Shown piece by piece: positions 25,586 through 33,259 of a stretch of DNA of 39,398 nt; the first letter of the stretch is position 1; each line of letters opens with the position of its first letter. The notes below the pieces were generated by a model. That model was not told the origin of the DNA. It was given only the letters and a program-made list of their open reading frames with translations, and ran no database searches. The position numbers and the translations under genes were made by a program. Origin of the DNA: SKLM01 sp964450435 (GTDB lineage Bacteria; Chloroflexota; Anaerolineae; B4-G1); assembly GCA_964450435.1 (NCBI GenBank), contig CAYVCX010000023.1, forward strand, positions 1 through 39,398, in the 5' to 3' direction.

Positions 25586-26464
25586 CTACTCAGTTGGCTG
25601 CTCGGTCGATTCCACCGCGGCCTCGCGTTCCTCTGCCTCACCGCCGTGGGCGGCGGTCTCTTTCGTCGCCTTGGCGGACATCTGCTTCAGCCGCTCCAAC
25701 GTGGCCGCGCTGAGGTACTTCTCGTCCTCCAGCTCGAGCTCTTCAACGTCTGGCATCTCCTCCTCGACCTCGTACGCCTTTCGCGCGGCGAGCCCAGCAA
25801 GGACAGCGTCTGCTATGTGGTGGGTGATCAAGCGGATCGCCCGGATGGCGTCATCGTTGGCTGGAATGACGTAGTCGACTGGATCCGGGTTGCAGTTTGT
25901 ATCCACCATCGCGATGATGGGGATGCCTAGCTTGTCAGCCTCAGCAATCGCCGTCGCTTCACGTTCTATGTCGACCACGAACAGCAATTTCGGGAGCTCG
26001 CGCATCTCCTTGATCCCGCCAAACCGCTGGTTCAGCTTCTCGATCTCCCGCTTCTTCTCCAGAGCTTCTTTCTTCGTGAAGAGCTCGAAGTCCCCTCGCT
26101 CGCGGTGGGCTTCAAGATTATGCAGGTAGTCAATGCGCTGCCGGATCGTCTCCCAGTTCGTCAGTGTTCCGCCCAGCCAGCGGAGATTCACGTACGGCAT
26201 CTCGCAGCGCTCTGCTTCCCTGGCGATGGTCGCCTGGGCCTGGCGTTTCGTGCCCACAAAGAGGACGGTGCCTCCCGCGGCAACGGCGTCCAGAATTATC
26301 TCGAATACGGTGTCCAGTGCTTCCAACGTCTGTTGCAGGTCGATGATGTGCACCCCTTTGCGCTCCGTGAATATGTAGGGGGCCATCTTCGGATGCCAGC
26401 GCCGGGTGCGGTGTCCGAAGTGCACCCCTGTCTCCAGGAGTGCCTTCAGGGAAATGTCAGCCAT
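25586..26464 (-). CDS. rpsB: 30S ribosomal protein S2 with acidic C-terminal extension
   Basis: S2 begins with the standard LLETGVHFGHRTRRWHPKM and contains KGVHIIDLQQTLEAL, FVGTKRQAQ, RWLGGTLTNWETI, GIKEMRELPKLLFVVD and the NDDAIRAIRLITHHIADAVL end of the core. Residues from about 235 to 292 form an extra tail rich in Glu and Ala; such acidic tails occur in several phyla. ATG 26464 is preceded by AAGGAGGAAC. It heads the long operon to rho, behind a promoter at 26591-26618. Confidence 0.97.
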   Translation of the reverse strand: MADISLKALLETGVHFGHRTRRWHPKMAPYIFTERKGVHIIDLQQTLEALDTVFEIILDAVAAGGTVLFVGTKRQAQATIAREAERCEMPYVNLRWLGGTLTNWETIRQRIDYLHNLEAHRERGDFELFTKKEALEKKREIEKLNQRFGGIKEMRELPKLLFVVDIEREATAIAEADKLGIPIIAMVDTNCNPDPVDYVIPANDDAIRAIRLITHHIADAVLAGLAARKAYEVEEEMPDVEELELEDEKYLSAATLERLKQMSAKATKETAAHGGEAEEREAAVESTEQPTE

Positions 26465-26520
26465 TATAGGGGTTCCTCCTTCTTACCGTTTTATTTCCTC
26501 CGCCTCCATCACTCCGTTGA

Positions 26521-26554
26521 GAGACCAAGGTGGCTGGTCCCTTGGCACGGTCTC
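26521..26554 (-). promoter_or_regulatory. Leader hairpin upstream of rpsB
   Basis: GAGACC (26521-26526) pairs with GGTCTC (26549-26554), and AAGG (26527-26530) pairs with CCTT (26540-26543), leaving a five-base one-sided bulge. It lies in the rpsB leader, about 57 bases before the ATG. Ribosomal protein operons are commonly autoregulated through such leader structures, so an S2-binding element is possible. No T-tract follows, so it is not a plain attenuator. Confidence 0.45.
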
Positions 26555-26590
26555 GCCGGTCAGGGGGCGTGTGTATTCGTTAGCTCTTCA

Positions 26591-26618
26591 ATTCTACCAC
26601 AGTCTGAGATCGCGGCAA
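26591..26618 (-). promoter_or_regulatory. Promoter for the rpsB-tsf-pyrH-frr-uppS-cdsA run
   Basis: On the minus strand TTGCCG (26618-26613), 16 bases, then TAGAAT (26596-26591). It lies immediately after the stop of the upstream regulator gene (26621), so the ribosomal operon can be transcribed separately with a leader of about 120 nt. Confidence 0.6.
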
Positions 26619-26620
26619 CT

Positions 26621-27304
26621 CTAGGGGGAGCCGCCCTTTCCCTTGCGCGGCACGCTGAAGCAGTAGCCTACCCCGCGCACAGTATGAAGGTACTTCGGAG
26701 ATCCCGTGTCCTGCTCGATCGCCTCGCGCACCCAGTGGATGTGTACGTCGAGCGTCCGCGTGTCGTCCACGAAGTCCGTCTCCCACACCTGCTTCATGAT
26801 TAACTTGCGGGTCAAAACCTCGTCAGGATGACGCATGAACAGCTCCAGAAGCTGGGCCTGCTTCGGAGTGAGGTGGGACTCACGCTCCCCGTTGGTGACC
26901 GAACGGCGCTTGACGTTGAAGGCCAGCTCGCCTCTCGTCAGCACCTCGCCATCGGGGGCCGGCAGCAACCACGATATCCGGTTAATCAGCTTCTGTGATG
27001 AGAAAGGATGGCGCAGGTAGGCCCGCGCCCCTGTGCCCTTTGGTGCCTTGCTCCCGTCGTACAGCAGAAGCACCGGTGTGTCAACACCGTCGCTGTCCAA
27101 CGTGTCGCAGAAGCGGCGGCGACTGAATCGCAAAGAAGGCGCATCGAGCACAATTACGGCCGGATCTATCTCGTCGATCTTCGCCAGGGCCTCCCTTCGC
27201 GTCCGGGCCGTGGCGAGGTTGTACTCGTCGCTCAGTACTGGGGCCAGGCGATCCCCAGTGGGCTTTCTCCCTTCCACGAGCAAGACCGTGTGTGATGACG
27301 GCAC
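26621..27304 (-). CDS. OmpR-family winged-helix regulator with degenerate receiver
   Basis: The C-terminal half (about 120-220) is a good OmpR/PhoB winged helix: HLTPKQAQLLELFMRHPDEVLTR, then TLDVHIHWVREAIEQD and LHTVRGVGYCF. The N-terminal receiver keeps the phospho-acceptor-position Asp54 (VIVLDAP). It lacks the acidic pair (VEGR where DD or DE is expected), and the conserved Lys before Pro is His99 (LRHPF). It may therefore not be phosphorylated normally. No histidine kinase gene is adjacent. The start is GTG 27304. Its own promoter lies about 200 bases upstream, and an 8-bp palindrome lies close to the start. Confidence 0.85.
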   Translation of the reverse strand: MPSSHTVLLVEGRKPTGDRLAPVLSDEYNLATARTRREALAKIDEIDPAVIVLDAPSLRFSRRRFCDTLDSDGVDTPVLLLYDGSKAPKGTGARAYLRHPFSSQKLINRISWLLPAPDGEVLTRGELAFNVKRRSVTNGERESHLTPKQAQLLELFMRHPDEVLTRKLIMKQVWETDFVDDTRTLDVHIHWVREAIEQDTGSPKYLHTVRGVGYCFSVPRKGKGGSP

Positions 27305-27342
27305 CTAGGTGTCGTTTCTCCTTGGGCTACAGAAAGGCTTGC

Positions 27343-27369
27343 AGATGCGAATACCCCATCCTCGCATCT
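27343..27369. promoter_or_regulatory. Perfect 8-bp inverted repeat in the regulator leader
   Basis: AGATGCGA (27343-27350) and TCGCATCT (27362-27369) are perfect inverted copies around 11 bases. The element lies about 40-65 bases upstream of the regulator's GTG, inside its leader. It may be a leader hairpin or a dimer binding site for autoregulation. Confidence 0.4.
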
Positions 27370-27502
27370 CGACTGCCTGTTTGCTCATCAAGCCCGTTTG
27401 GGTGTCTGTCTTGGACTCCTGGCGAAGACCTGTCGGGAGGGTGTGCTTTCGATCGGCGACGCCCATCCGCGTACGTTCTCGCACCACGAGAAGTTAGCAT
27501 CT

Positions 27503-27531
27503 ATTATACTCCATCCCTCCAGGATATGCAA
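27503..27531 (-). promoter_or_regulatory. Near-consensus promoter for the OmpR-type regulator
   Basis: On the minus strand TTGCAT (27531-27526), a 17-base spacer and a perfect TATAAT (27508-27503). The predicted start near 27496 leaves a leader of about 190 nt before GTG 27304. The 27305-27893 stretch holds no convincing gene. It holds this promoter, the inverted repeat at 27343-27369, and the plus-strand promoter at 27734-27762. Confidence 0.7.
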
Positions 27532-27733
27532 ACTCCAGTGCGAGGCCTGAAGGGGCAGGAGAACTGCGATCCTTTGACGTCTCGTGAAGCCCGACCCGGT
27601 GGAATCTCTCGGGCCGGCCGTGGACATCGCCCATTGCCGGAGGTGGTACTCGAAGCCCTGAGGTCCCTTGACCTCCAGACGGATGTTCATCGTGGGTGCC
27701 AATGACGCAACCTTGCTTGTGCCTGCTGAGACT

Positions 27734-27762
27734 TGACCGCAAAGACCGCATTCGCTATACTT
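27734..27762 (+). promoter_or_regulatory. Near-consensus promoter for the flavin-reductase-like gene
   Basis: TTGACC (27734-27739), a 17-base spacer and TATACT (27757-27762). Transcription would start near 27769, giving a leader of about 125 nt before ATG 27894. The leader contains a small CCCGC/GCGGG hairpin (about 27790-27808). Confidence 0.65.
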
Positions 27763-27893
27763 GATGGCCGTGGGAAACGTGCAGGAGACCCGCAAGAGTC
27801 GCGGGCTGCCCGAGCTCTAAAGCGCTGTCGCGCACGCAGCCCTGCAACTCACTGCGGGCCTATTCTAAGCCGATGACCAGGAGGACTACCCCG

Positions 27894-28451
27894 ATGACGA
27901 AGGTGACTCGAGACCCTACGACCGCTCTCTATCCGCTGCCTGCAGTGCTGGTCAGTTGTGGCACCGGTTCGCAGGCCAACATCATCACGCTTGCCTGGGC
28001 TGGGACCCTCTGCTCCGAGCCTCCCACCGTCGGCCTCGGTGTGCGGCCCAGTCGGCACTCCCACGGTTTGCTCCAGGAGGTCGGTGAGTTCGTGGTTAAC
28101 CTGCCTCGGGCAGAGCAGGTTCGCTGGGTCGACCACTGTGGGATGGTCTCGGGCCGGGATGAGGATAAGTGGGCCGCGTGCGGCTTCACCCCGGTTCTTG
28201 GTTCAGAGGTGCAGGTGCCGCTGATTGCTGAATGTCCTGTCAACCTTGAGTGCCGCCTTGAACAGATTCTCTCGCTGGGCAGCCACGACCTCTTCGTCGG
28301 GCGGGTGGTTGCGGTGCAGATCGACGAAGACGTACTCGATGACCGGGGCAGGCTCGACGTGGCAGAGGCGCAGCCGCTGGCCTACCTGAACGGCCAATAC
28401 CGGCGCATCGGGGAACTCCTGGGGACCCACGGCTTCTCGAAGCGTGGCTAG
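27894..28451 (+). CDS. Flavin reductase family protein (FMN-binding split barrel)
   Basis: This 185-residue protein has the split-barrel flavin-binding fold of the flavin-reductase-like domain: PLPAVLVSCGTGSQANIITLAWAGTLCSEPPTVGLGVRP, then HSHGLLQEVGEFVVNLP and SHDLFVGRVVAVQIDEDVL. Related proteins bind FMN and act as flavin reductases or small flavoproteins in anaerobes. The exact partner is unknown. ATG 27894 is chosen because AGGAGG lies about 10 bases upstream; an in-frame ATG at 27873 lies before that site. It stands alone behind a strong promoter. Confidence 0.88.
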   Translation: MTKVTRDPTTALYPLPAVLVSCGTGSQANIITLAWAGTLCSEPPTVGLGVRPSRHSHGLLQEVGEFVVNLPRAEQVRWVDHCGMVSGRDEDKWAACGFTPVLGSEVQVPLIAECPVNLECRLEQILSLGSHDLFVGRVVAVQIDEDVLDDRGRLDVAEAQPLAYLNGQYRRIGELLGTHGFSKRG

Positions 28452-28820
28452 ACTGGAGCCGGCCCGGCTCATCCACTGACGCGCCTTTGGCACGTTGATG
28501 GCTTATCCAGCTTGGGCTGAGTCGAGGTCAGAGCGCCGGGTCGCTCATGCTTGGGTCCCGCGTGGACGCCGTGTTGGGAGGATGCCGGTGGTGGGACCAG
28601 AGGGGCGGGGGGCATGAGCCCTTTGCCCCGGCTGGATACTCGGTCCGCGCTCGCCTGCGGCCTGCAGGGGGAAGGGGTGGGCTACTTTCGTGTAGTACGC
28701 GCGAGGCCGGGCGCGAGCTTCAGCGCGTGATCGACAGCGCTTTTTGTCATCCCCGCTGCGCCTGAGCGGCCCGCGCTGTATCGCGCAGTTGATTTGTTCA
28801 CCGGGCTAAGGAGAACCTGT
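28452..28820 (+). other. Gene-free stretch between the flavoprotein and hyuA
   Basis: No gene is convincing in these 369 bases. A plus-strand ORF at 28547-28765 has no recognisable motif. A terminator-like hairpin is noted separately at 28722-28745. I see no clear promoter for hyuA, only its AAGGAGA ribosome site. Confidence 0.5.
28722..28745 (+). terminator. Weak terminator-like hairpin
   Basis: AGCGC (28722-28726) pairs with GCGCT (28737-28741) around a 10-base loop and runs into TTTTT (28741-28745). The stem is short and lies 270 bases after the flavoprotein stop, so it is only a candidate. Confidence 0.3.
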
Positions 28821-30842
28821 ATGCTTGTCGGCGTGGACATCGGGGGTACGTTCACCGATTTCGTCTCCACGGAACGGGGCCGGGAAGGCGGTGGCGATGA
28901 TGGGGAGGGTCTCCGCATCGAGAAGATCCTCAGTACACCTCACGATCCGGCGCAGGCGATGCTCAGGGGCCTCCGGGCCCTGGCTGGAGGTCGTCTCGCC
29001 CCTGTGCGGCGGGTATCCCACGGCTCGACAGTCGCGACGAATGCTATTCTGGAGCGGCGGGGTGCGCGTACCGCGCTGATCACCACGCAAGGGTTCCGCG
29101 ATATCCTCGCCATTGGCCGCCAGAACCGCCCCGAGCTCTACGCGGTGCAACCTGGGCGGGAGCGCCCCCTCGTGCCACGGCGCTGGTGTTACGAGATCCC
29201 GGAGCGGCTTGATTTCAACGGCGAGGTCTTGGTGCCCCTGGATCAGGCTGTCCTTGACGCCGTCCTCGACGAGATCGAGGGGGAGGCCATTGAGTCCGTC
29301 GCTGTTTGCTTCCTCTACAGTTACGTCAACCCGGTACACGAGAGGGCCGTGCGCGAGCGCATTCTGGAGCGAAGATTGCTGGACACGTGGCAGATCGCTC
29401 TATCCAGTGACGTGTTGCCTGAGTTTCGCGAGTACGAACGGGCCAGCACCGTGGCCTTGGAGGCCTACGTGCGGCCGGTGGTGAGCCGTTACCTCCGGCG
29501 GTTGGAGGGCGAGCTGCCGGACACCAGCGCGCTGCGGATTATGAAGTCTGATGGGGGCGTCATGAGCGCGCGGCGCGCCCGCCGACGGGCTATCCAGACG
29601 GCGCTCAGTGGGCCTGCCGCTGGCGTCATCGGTGGATTCCGCCTGGCCCAGCTTGCGGGATACGACCAGGTTATCACCTTCGACATGGGAGGCACGTCCA
29701 CCGACGTGGCCCTCTGCCCGGGGCAGCTCGTCCACCGGGCAGAGTCTGGCATCGACCGGCTGCCGCTGCGCACGCGCCTTCTCGACATCGAGACCATCGG
29801 CGCCGGAGGCGGATCCATCGCCCGGCTGGATGCCGGTGGGGTCCTGCGCGTGGGGCCGCAGAGCGCCGGAGCCGACCCCGGTCCCATCGCTTATGGACTC
29901 GGCGGTCGGCGCGTCACGGTCACCGACGCCAACCTCGTCCTCGGCCGCGTGGATCCCGGTCATTTCCTGGGTGGACAGATGAAGCTCAGGCCGGGGCCGG
30001 CCCGGCGGGCCGTCCAGCGTCTGGGCAAGCAGATGGGGCTGACCCCGGAGGAAGCGGCTCTCGGCATCGTGCGCGTTGCCAACGTCAGCGTCGATAGGGC
30101 GCTGCGGCGCGTGTCCATCGCACGAGGCCACGATCCCCGTGCCTTCACCCTCGTCGCCTTCGGCGGAGCCGGTCCGCTTCATGCCTGCGTTGTGGCGGAG
30201 CAGTTGGAGATCCCCCGCGTACTCGTTCCTCGCCACCCCGGCGTGCTGTGCGCCTTCGGTCTGCTCCTGGCGGATGTGGTGCTGGAACAGAGTCACTCTG
30301 TGCTGGCGCCGGTGACGGCGCGGACCGGCGCCAGCCTGCACGAGCAACTGGCCGAAATGGCGGAAGAAGCTCGTGGCGATCTCATCGCCGAGGGGTTTGA
30401 GGAGCAGGCCATCGTGCTGCGCGGACTGGTCGACGCGCGCTATCGGGGCCAGTCCTACGAGCTGACCATCCCCCTCGCTGAGGATGTGGCGGCCGCCTTC
30501 CACGCTGCCCACTCGGAGACGTACGGCCACGCCATGCGCGGGCGGACTGTGGAGGTAGTCAACCTGCGGCTGCGGGCGACGGGCCTGGTCGAACCACCGC
30601 CCCTGAGGCCGGAACCGGTGGCGGTGACTGATGGGGCCGAGGCCCTCCTCGGCGAGAGGACCGGCTTCGTTGAAGAACAGGGATTCGTGCCGGTCGCTCT
30701 GTATCGGCGGGACCGCCTTTGCCCCGGGGCAGCGATCGAGGGCCCAGCCCTGGTATTCCAGATGGACAGCACCACCTTCATCCCGCCCAGTTGGTCGGCG
30801 CGGGCGGACGGCTTTCGCAATCTGATTGTGGAGAGGACCTAG
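28821..30842 (+). CDS. hyuA: Hydantoinase/oxoprolinase family protein, subunit A
   Basis: This is the ATP-dependent amidohydrolase subunit of the N-methylhydantoinase / 5-oxoprolinase / acetone-acetophenone carboxylase group. The actin-like ATPase halves are visible: VGVDIGGTFTDFV at the start, SHGSTVATNAILERRGARTALITT, and FDMGGTSTDVALCPG. These are followed by GAGGGSIARLD, SAGADPGPIAYGLGG, VTDANLVLGR and VAFGGAGPLHACVVAEQL. At 673 residues it is standard for the A subunit. ATG 28821 follows AAGGAGA; the frame extends to TTG 28794. It is paired with hyuB 16 bases downstream. The substrate cannot be told from sequence. Confidence 0.93.
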   Translation: MLVGVDIGGTFTDFVSTERGREGGGDDGEGLRIEKILSTPHDPAQAMLRGLRALAGGRLAPVRRVSHGSTVATNAILERRGARTALITTQGFRDILAIGRQNRPELYAVQPGRERPLVPRRWCYEIPERLDFNGEVLVPLDQAVLDAVLDEIEGEAIESVAVCFLYSYVNPVHERAVRERILERRLLDTWQIALSSDVLPEFREYERASTVALEAYVRPVVSRYLRRLEGELPDTSALRIMKSDGGVMSARRARRRAIQTALSGPAAGVIGGFRLAQLAGYDQVITFDMGGTSTDVALCPGQLVHRAESGIDRLPLRTRLLDIETIGAGGGSIARLDAGGVLRVGPQSAGADPGPIAYGLGGRRVTVTDANLVLGRVDPGHFLGGQMKLRPGPARRAVQRLGKQMGLTPEEAALGIVRVANVSVDRALRRVSIARGHDPRAFTLVAFGGAGPLHACVVAEQLEIPRVLVPRHPGVLCAFGLLLADVVLEQSHSVLAPVTARTGASLHEQLAEMAEEARGDLIAEGFEEQAIVLRGLVDARYRGQSYELTIPLAEDVAAAFHAAHSETYGHAMRGRTVEVVNLRLRATGLVEPPPLRPEPVAVTDGAEALLGERTGFVEEQGFVPVALYRRDRLCPGAAIEGPALVFQMDSTTFIPPSWSARADGFRNLIVERT

Positions 30843-30858
30843 CTCTGGGAGAGCTCAG

Positions 30859-32427
30859 TTGACCGTAGACGCCATCAGCCTCGCAGTCTTCAGGAACTTG
30901 TTCGCCTCCGTGGCGGAGGAGATGGGTGTGACGCTGCAGCGGGCCAGCTTCAGCCCCAATATCAAGGAGCGCCTCGATTTCAGCAGCGCCGTGTTCGATG
31001 CCCGGGCCCGAATGGTGGCCCAGGCTGCTCACATCCCTGTGCACCTGGGCAGTATGCCTGCCTCCGTGACCCACGCCCTGCAGGCCTTCCATACTTTCGA
31101 GCCCGGCGACGTGGTCGTGCTGAACGATCCTTACCACGGCGGCACCCATCTCCCCGACGTGACTATGGCATCGCCCGTCTTTGTGGGCGACCAGGTGCGC
31201 TTCTTTGTGGCAAGCCGGGCCCATCATGCCGATGTCGGCGGGATGACGCCTGGTTCTTTGCCCCTCAGCACGGAGCTCTATCAGGAGGGTATCATCGTGC
31301 CCCCCGTAAAGCTGGCCGAGGCCGGGGTCCGCAACGAGGGAGTTCTCCGCCTCATCGCGGCCAACAGCCGCGCCCCCGATGAGCGGATGGGCGATCTCGA
31401 GGCCCAGCTGGCAGCGCATCGCGTCGGCGCACGCCGAGTCCTCGCGTTAGTGGACTCTCACGGGCGGCGGCGTGTGGAGGAGCACGCGGCAGCCCTGATG
31501 GAGTATTCCCGCCGCATGACTCAAGGGGTGATATCCCGTATCCCGGACGGTGTCTACTGCTTCGAGGATGCTCTGGAAGGTGACGGTCAGCATGATTCGC
31601 CCATCCCCATACGCGTGACGATCACCGTCGCCGCCTCGGAGATGACGGTCGACTTCGCTGGAACGGCGCCCCAGGTGACGGGGAACGTCAACGCCGTCGA
31701 AGCCGTGGTGCGCTCCGCTACGTGGTACTGCGTCCGTCTGCTGGCGGAGGACGACGTGCCCATGAACCACGGCTGCTTCGACCCCGTGAGGGTAGTCGTT
31801 CCGCCCCATTCGGTGCTCAATCCGGACTTCCCTGCCGCTGTGGCCATCGGCAACGTGGAGACCAGTCAGCGCGTCGTCGACGTCGTGCTGGGCGCTCTGG
31901 CCCAGGCTCTGCCGGACCAGATCCCGGCGGCGAGCCAGGGGACCATGAACAACGTAACCTTCGGGGGCACCCTCGGCGGGCGGTCCTTCGTCTTCTATGA
32001 AACCATCGGTGGAGGACACGGCGCTGGACCGCGCGGCGACGGTCTCAGCGGAAGGCACAGCCACATGACCAACACCCGCAACACGCCGGTCGAGGCCGTC
32101 GAGTACGACCTCCCCGTGCGCGTCACAGCCTACGCCCTTCGCGATGGATCCGGTGGACGGGGCAGGTTCCGCGGCGGCGACGGCATCCGTCGGGTCTATG
32201 AGTTCCTTGAGGAGGCCACAGTCACCATCAACAGCGAGCGGCGCACCGGAGGGCCCTATGGATTGTGGGGTGGTGAGCCGGGAAGACCTGGAGCCAACCG
32301 GCTGATTCGAGATGACGAGGAGATCGTCCTTGGCAGCAAGACCACCCTCCGCGTGACCTCGGGCGACCGACTCGTCGTCGAGACGCCAGGTGGAGGGGGC
32401 TGGGGCAGCCCCCGAATGGTTGGGTGA
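30859..32427 (+). CDS. hyuB: Hydantoinase B/oxoprolinase family protein
   Basis: This is the partner subunit of hyuA. The protein begins LTVDAISLAVFRNLFASVAEEMG and contains RASFSPNIKERLDFSSAVFD, HIPVHLGSMP, LNDPYHGGTHLPDVTM and FFVASRAHHADVGGMTPGS. The middle and C-terminal regions have VDFAGTAPQVTGNVNA, NHGCFDPVRVVVP, ETIGGGHGAGPRGDG, MTNTRNTPVEAVE and the closing VETPGGGGWGSP. All are family hallmarks. The 522-residue length is normal. TTG 30859 is preferred (GGGAG just upstream); GTG 30826 would overlap hyuA. The ribosome site sits inside a perfect small palindrome, AGCTCT 30841-30846 / AGAGCT 30850-30855, which could modulate hyuB translation. Confidence 0.93.
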   Translation: MTVDAISLAVFRNLFASVAEEMGVTLQRASFSPNIKERLDFSSAVFDARARMVAQAAHIPVHLGSMPASVTHALQAFHTFEPGDVVVLNDPYHGGTHLPDVTMASPVFVGDQVRFFVASRAHHADVGGMTPGSLPLSTELYQEGIIVPPVKLAEAGVRNEGVLRLIAANSRAPDERMGDLEAQLAAHRVGARRVLALVDSHGRRRVEEHAAALMEYSRRMTQGVISRIPDGVYCFEDALEGDGQHDSPIPIRVTITVAASEMTVDFAGTAPQVTGNVNAVEAVVRSATWYCVRLLAEDDVPMNHGCFDPVRVVVPPHSVLNPDFPAAVAIGNVETSQRVVDVVLGALAQALPDQIPAASQGTMNNVTFGGTLGGRSFVFYETIGGGHGAGPRGDGLSGRHSHMTNTRNTPVEAVEYDLPVRVTAYALRDGSGGRGRFRGGDGIRRVYEFLEEATVTINSERRTGGPYGLWGGEPGRPGANRLIRDDEEIVLGSKTTLRVTSGDRLVVETPGGGGWGSPRMVG

Positions 32428-32466
32428 GCATCCTGTGCTGGCGGATTGGGCGGTATAGCGGTCTCT

Positions 32467-33237
32467 TCAATCGGCCTTCTTTCCAGGTCGCAGGTAGCGC
32501 GTCTCTACGTGGTCCCGAACCTCTGCTTTCACCGCTTGCTTCATAATGTGTCCTGAGATGTGCATAATTGTGTCGGCGAAGTCTTCGTCCACGCCCATGC
32601 TGGCCAGGCACGGGTAGTGGTGGTGCAGCAGCCCTGCCAGCCGTTCTGCCTCCGCCGCGGGCACGCCCAGGAGCTCTTGAGCTACGTAGCGCGCGCAGCC
32701 GCACACCGCGTCCCGCATCACCGCGATCTCCACGATGTCTCGCGTTTCGGGATCGACGACCACGTGGAACCGGGGCTGTCCGAAGTGACGCGCGAACGCA
32801 GCGATCCTCGGCTCGTCGTACTCGACGCGCTGTCCCTTCGCGTTGTAGCTTGCCTCTGTCAGCGAGCACAGCGGTTTGGGGGTCACGCAGACCACGCCCA
32901 TCTCGGCCAGCCAGTTGCGTAGCTGCCGCGCCAGGCCGCGCGGCAGCCACTCCTCCCGATCCACCGGCGCGACGACCGCTCGCGCCCCGGTCCTACGGAC
33001 GATCTCGGGGAGCAGTTCCGCTATCCCCTTGTGCTCCCCGAAGGCGAGGATCAGGTCTAAACCCCCTTCCTCTCCCGGCAGTGACTCCGGCAGGTGTTCC
33101 TCAGGGTAGTCGATGACCGGGGGGTAGAGCGCCGGCGCCCGCCATACATCTATCTCCCACTCGCTCGGTGCGTGGGCGCGGATGTTGTCCACGTGCCGCC
33201 GCCCGTATTCGCCGGTGATGATGGCCAGGATGTGCAT
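32467..33237 (-). CDS. DUF166 family protein
   Basis: This is a DUF166 (PF02593-type) protein, best known from methanogens and other anaerobes and without an established function. The N-terminus (MHILAIITGEYGRRHVDNI) looks like a Rossmann strand-loop. The conserved part has VVAPVDREEWLPRGLARQL, VVCVTPKPLCSL, FGQPRFHVVVDP, IVEIAVMRDAVCGCARYVAQEL and LLHHHYPCLASM. The conserved Cys (VCV, PLC, VCGC, YPC) and the His run suggest a metal or Fe-S site; that is inference. ATG 33237 follows GGGAG; the open frame begins at TTG 33249. It is the last gene of the redox cluster, 22 bases after the DUF438 gene. Confidence 0.88.
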   Translation of the reverse strand: MHILAIITGEYGRRHVDNIRAHAPSEWEIDVWRAPALYPPVIDYPEEHLPESLPGEEGGLDLILAFGEHKGIAELLPEIVRRTGARAVVAPVDREEWLPRGLARQLRNWLAEMGVVCVTPKPLCSLTEASYNAKGQRVEYDEPRIAAFARHFGQPRFHVVVDPETRDIVEIAVMRDAVCGCARYVAQELLGVPAAEAERLAGLLHHHYPCLASMGVDEDFADTIMHISGHIMKQAVKAEVRDHVETRYLRPGKKAD

Positions 33238-33259
33238 CCGGTCTCCCAAGTGCCCCTTG

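Noticed and set aside
27292..27705. 137-residue plus-strand frame in the regulator upstream region
   Set aside because: No motif or ribosome site, and it covers the promoter and palindrome of the opposite-strand regulator.
27765..27821. 18-residue leader peptide before the flavin-reductase-like gene
   Set aside because: Its ATG lies immediately after the -10 element, before the expected transcript start.
28547..28765. 72-residue ORF in the hyuA upstream region
   Set aside because: Composition typical of random high-GC frames, no ribosome site and no family.
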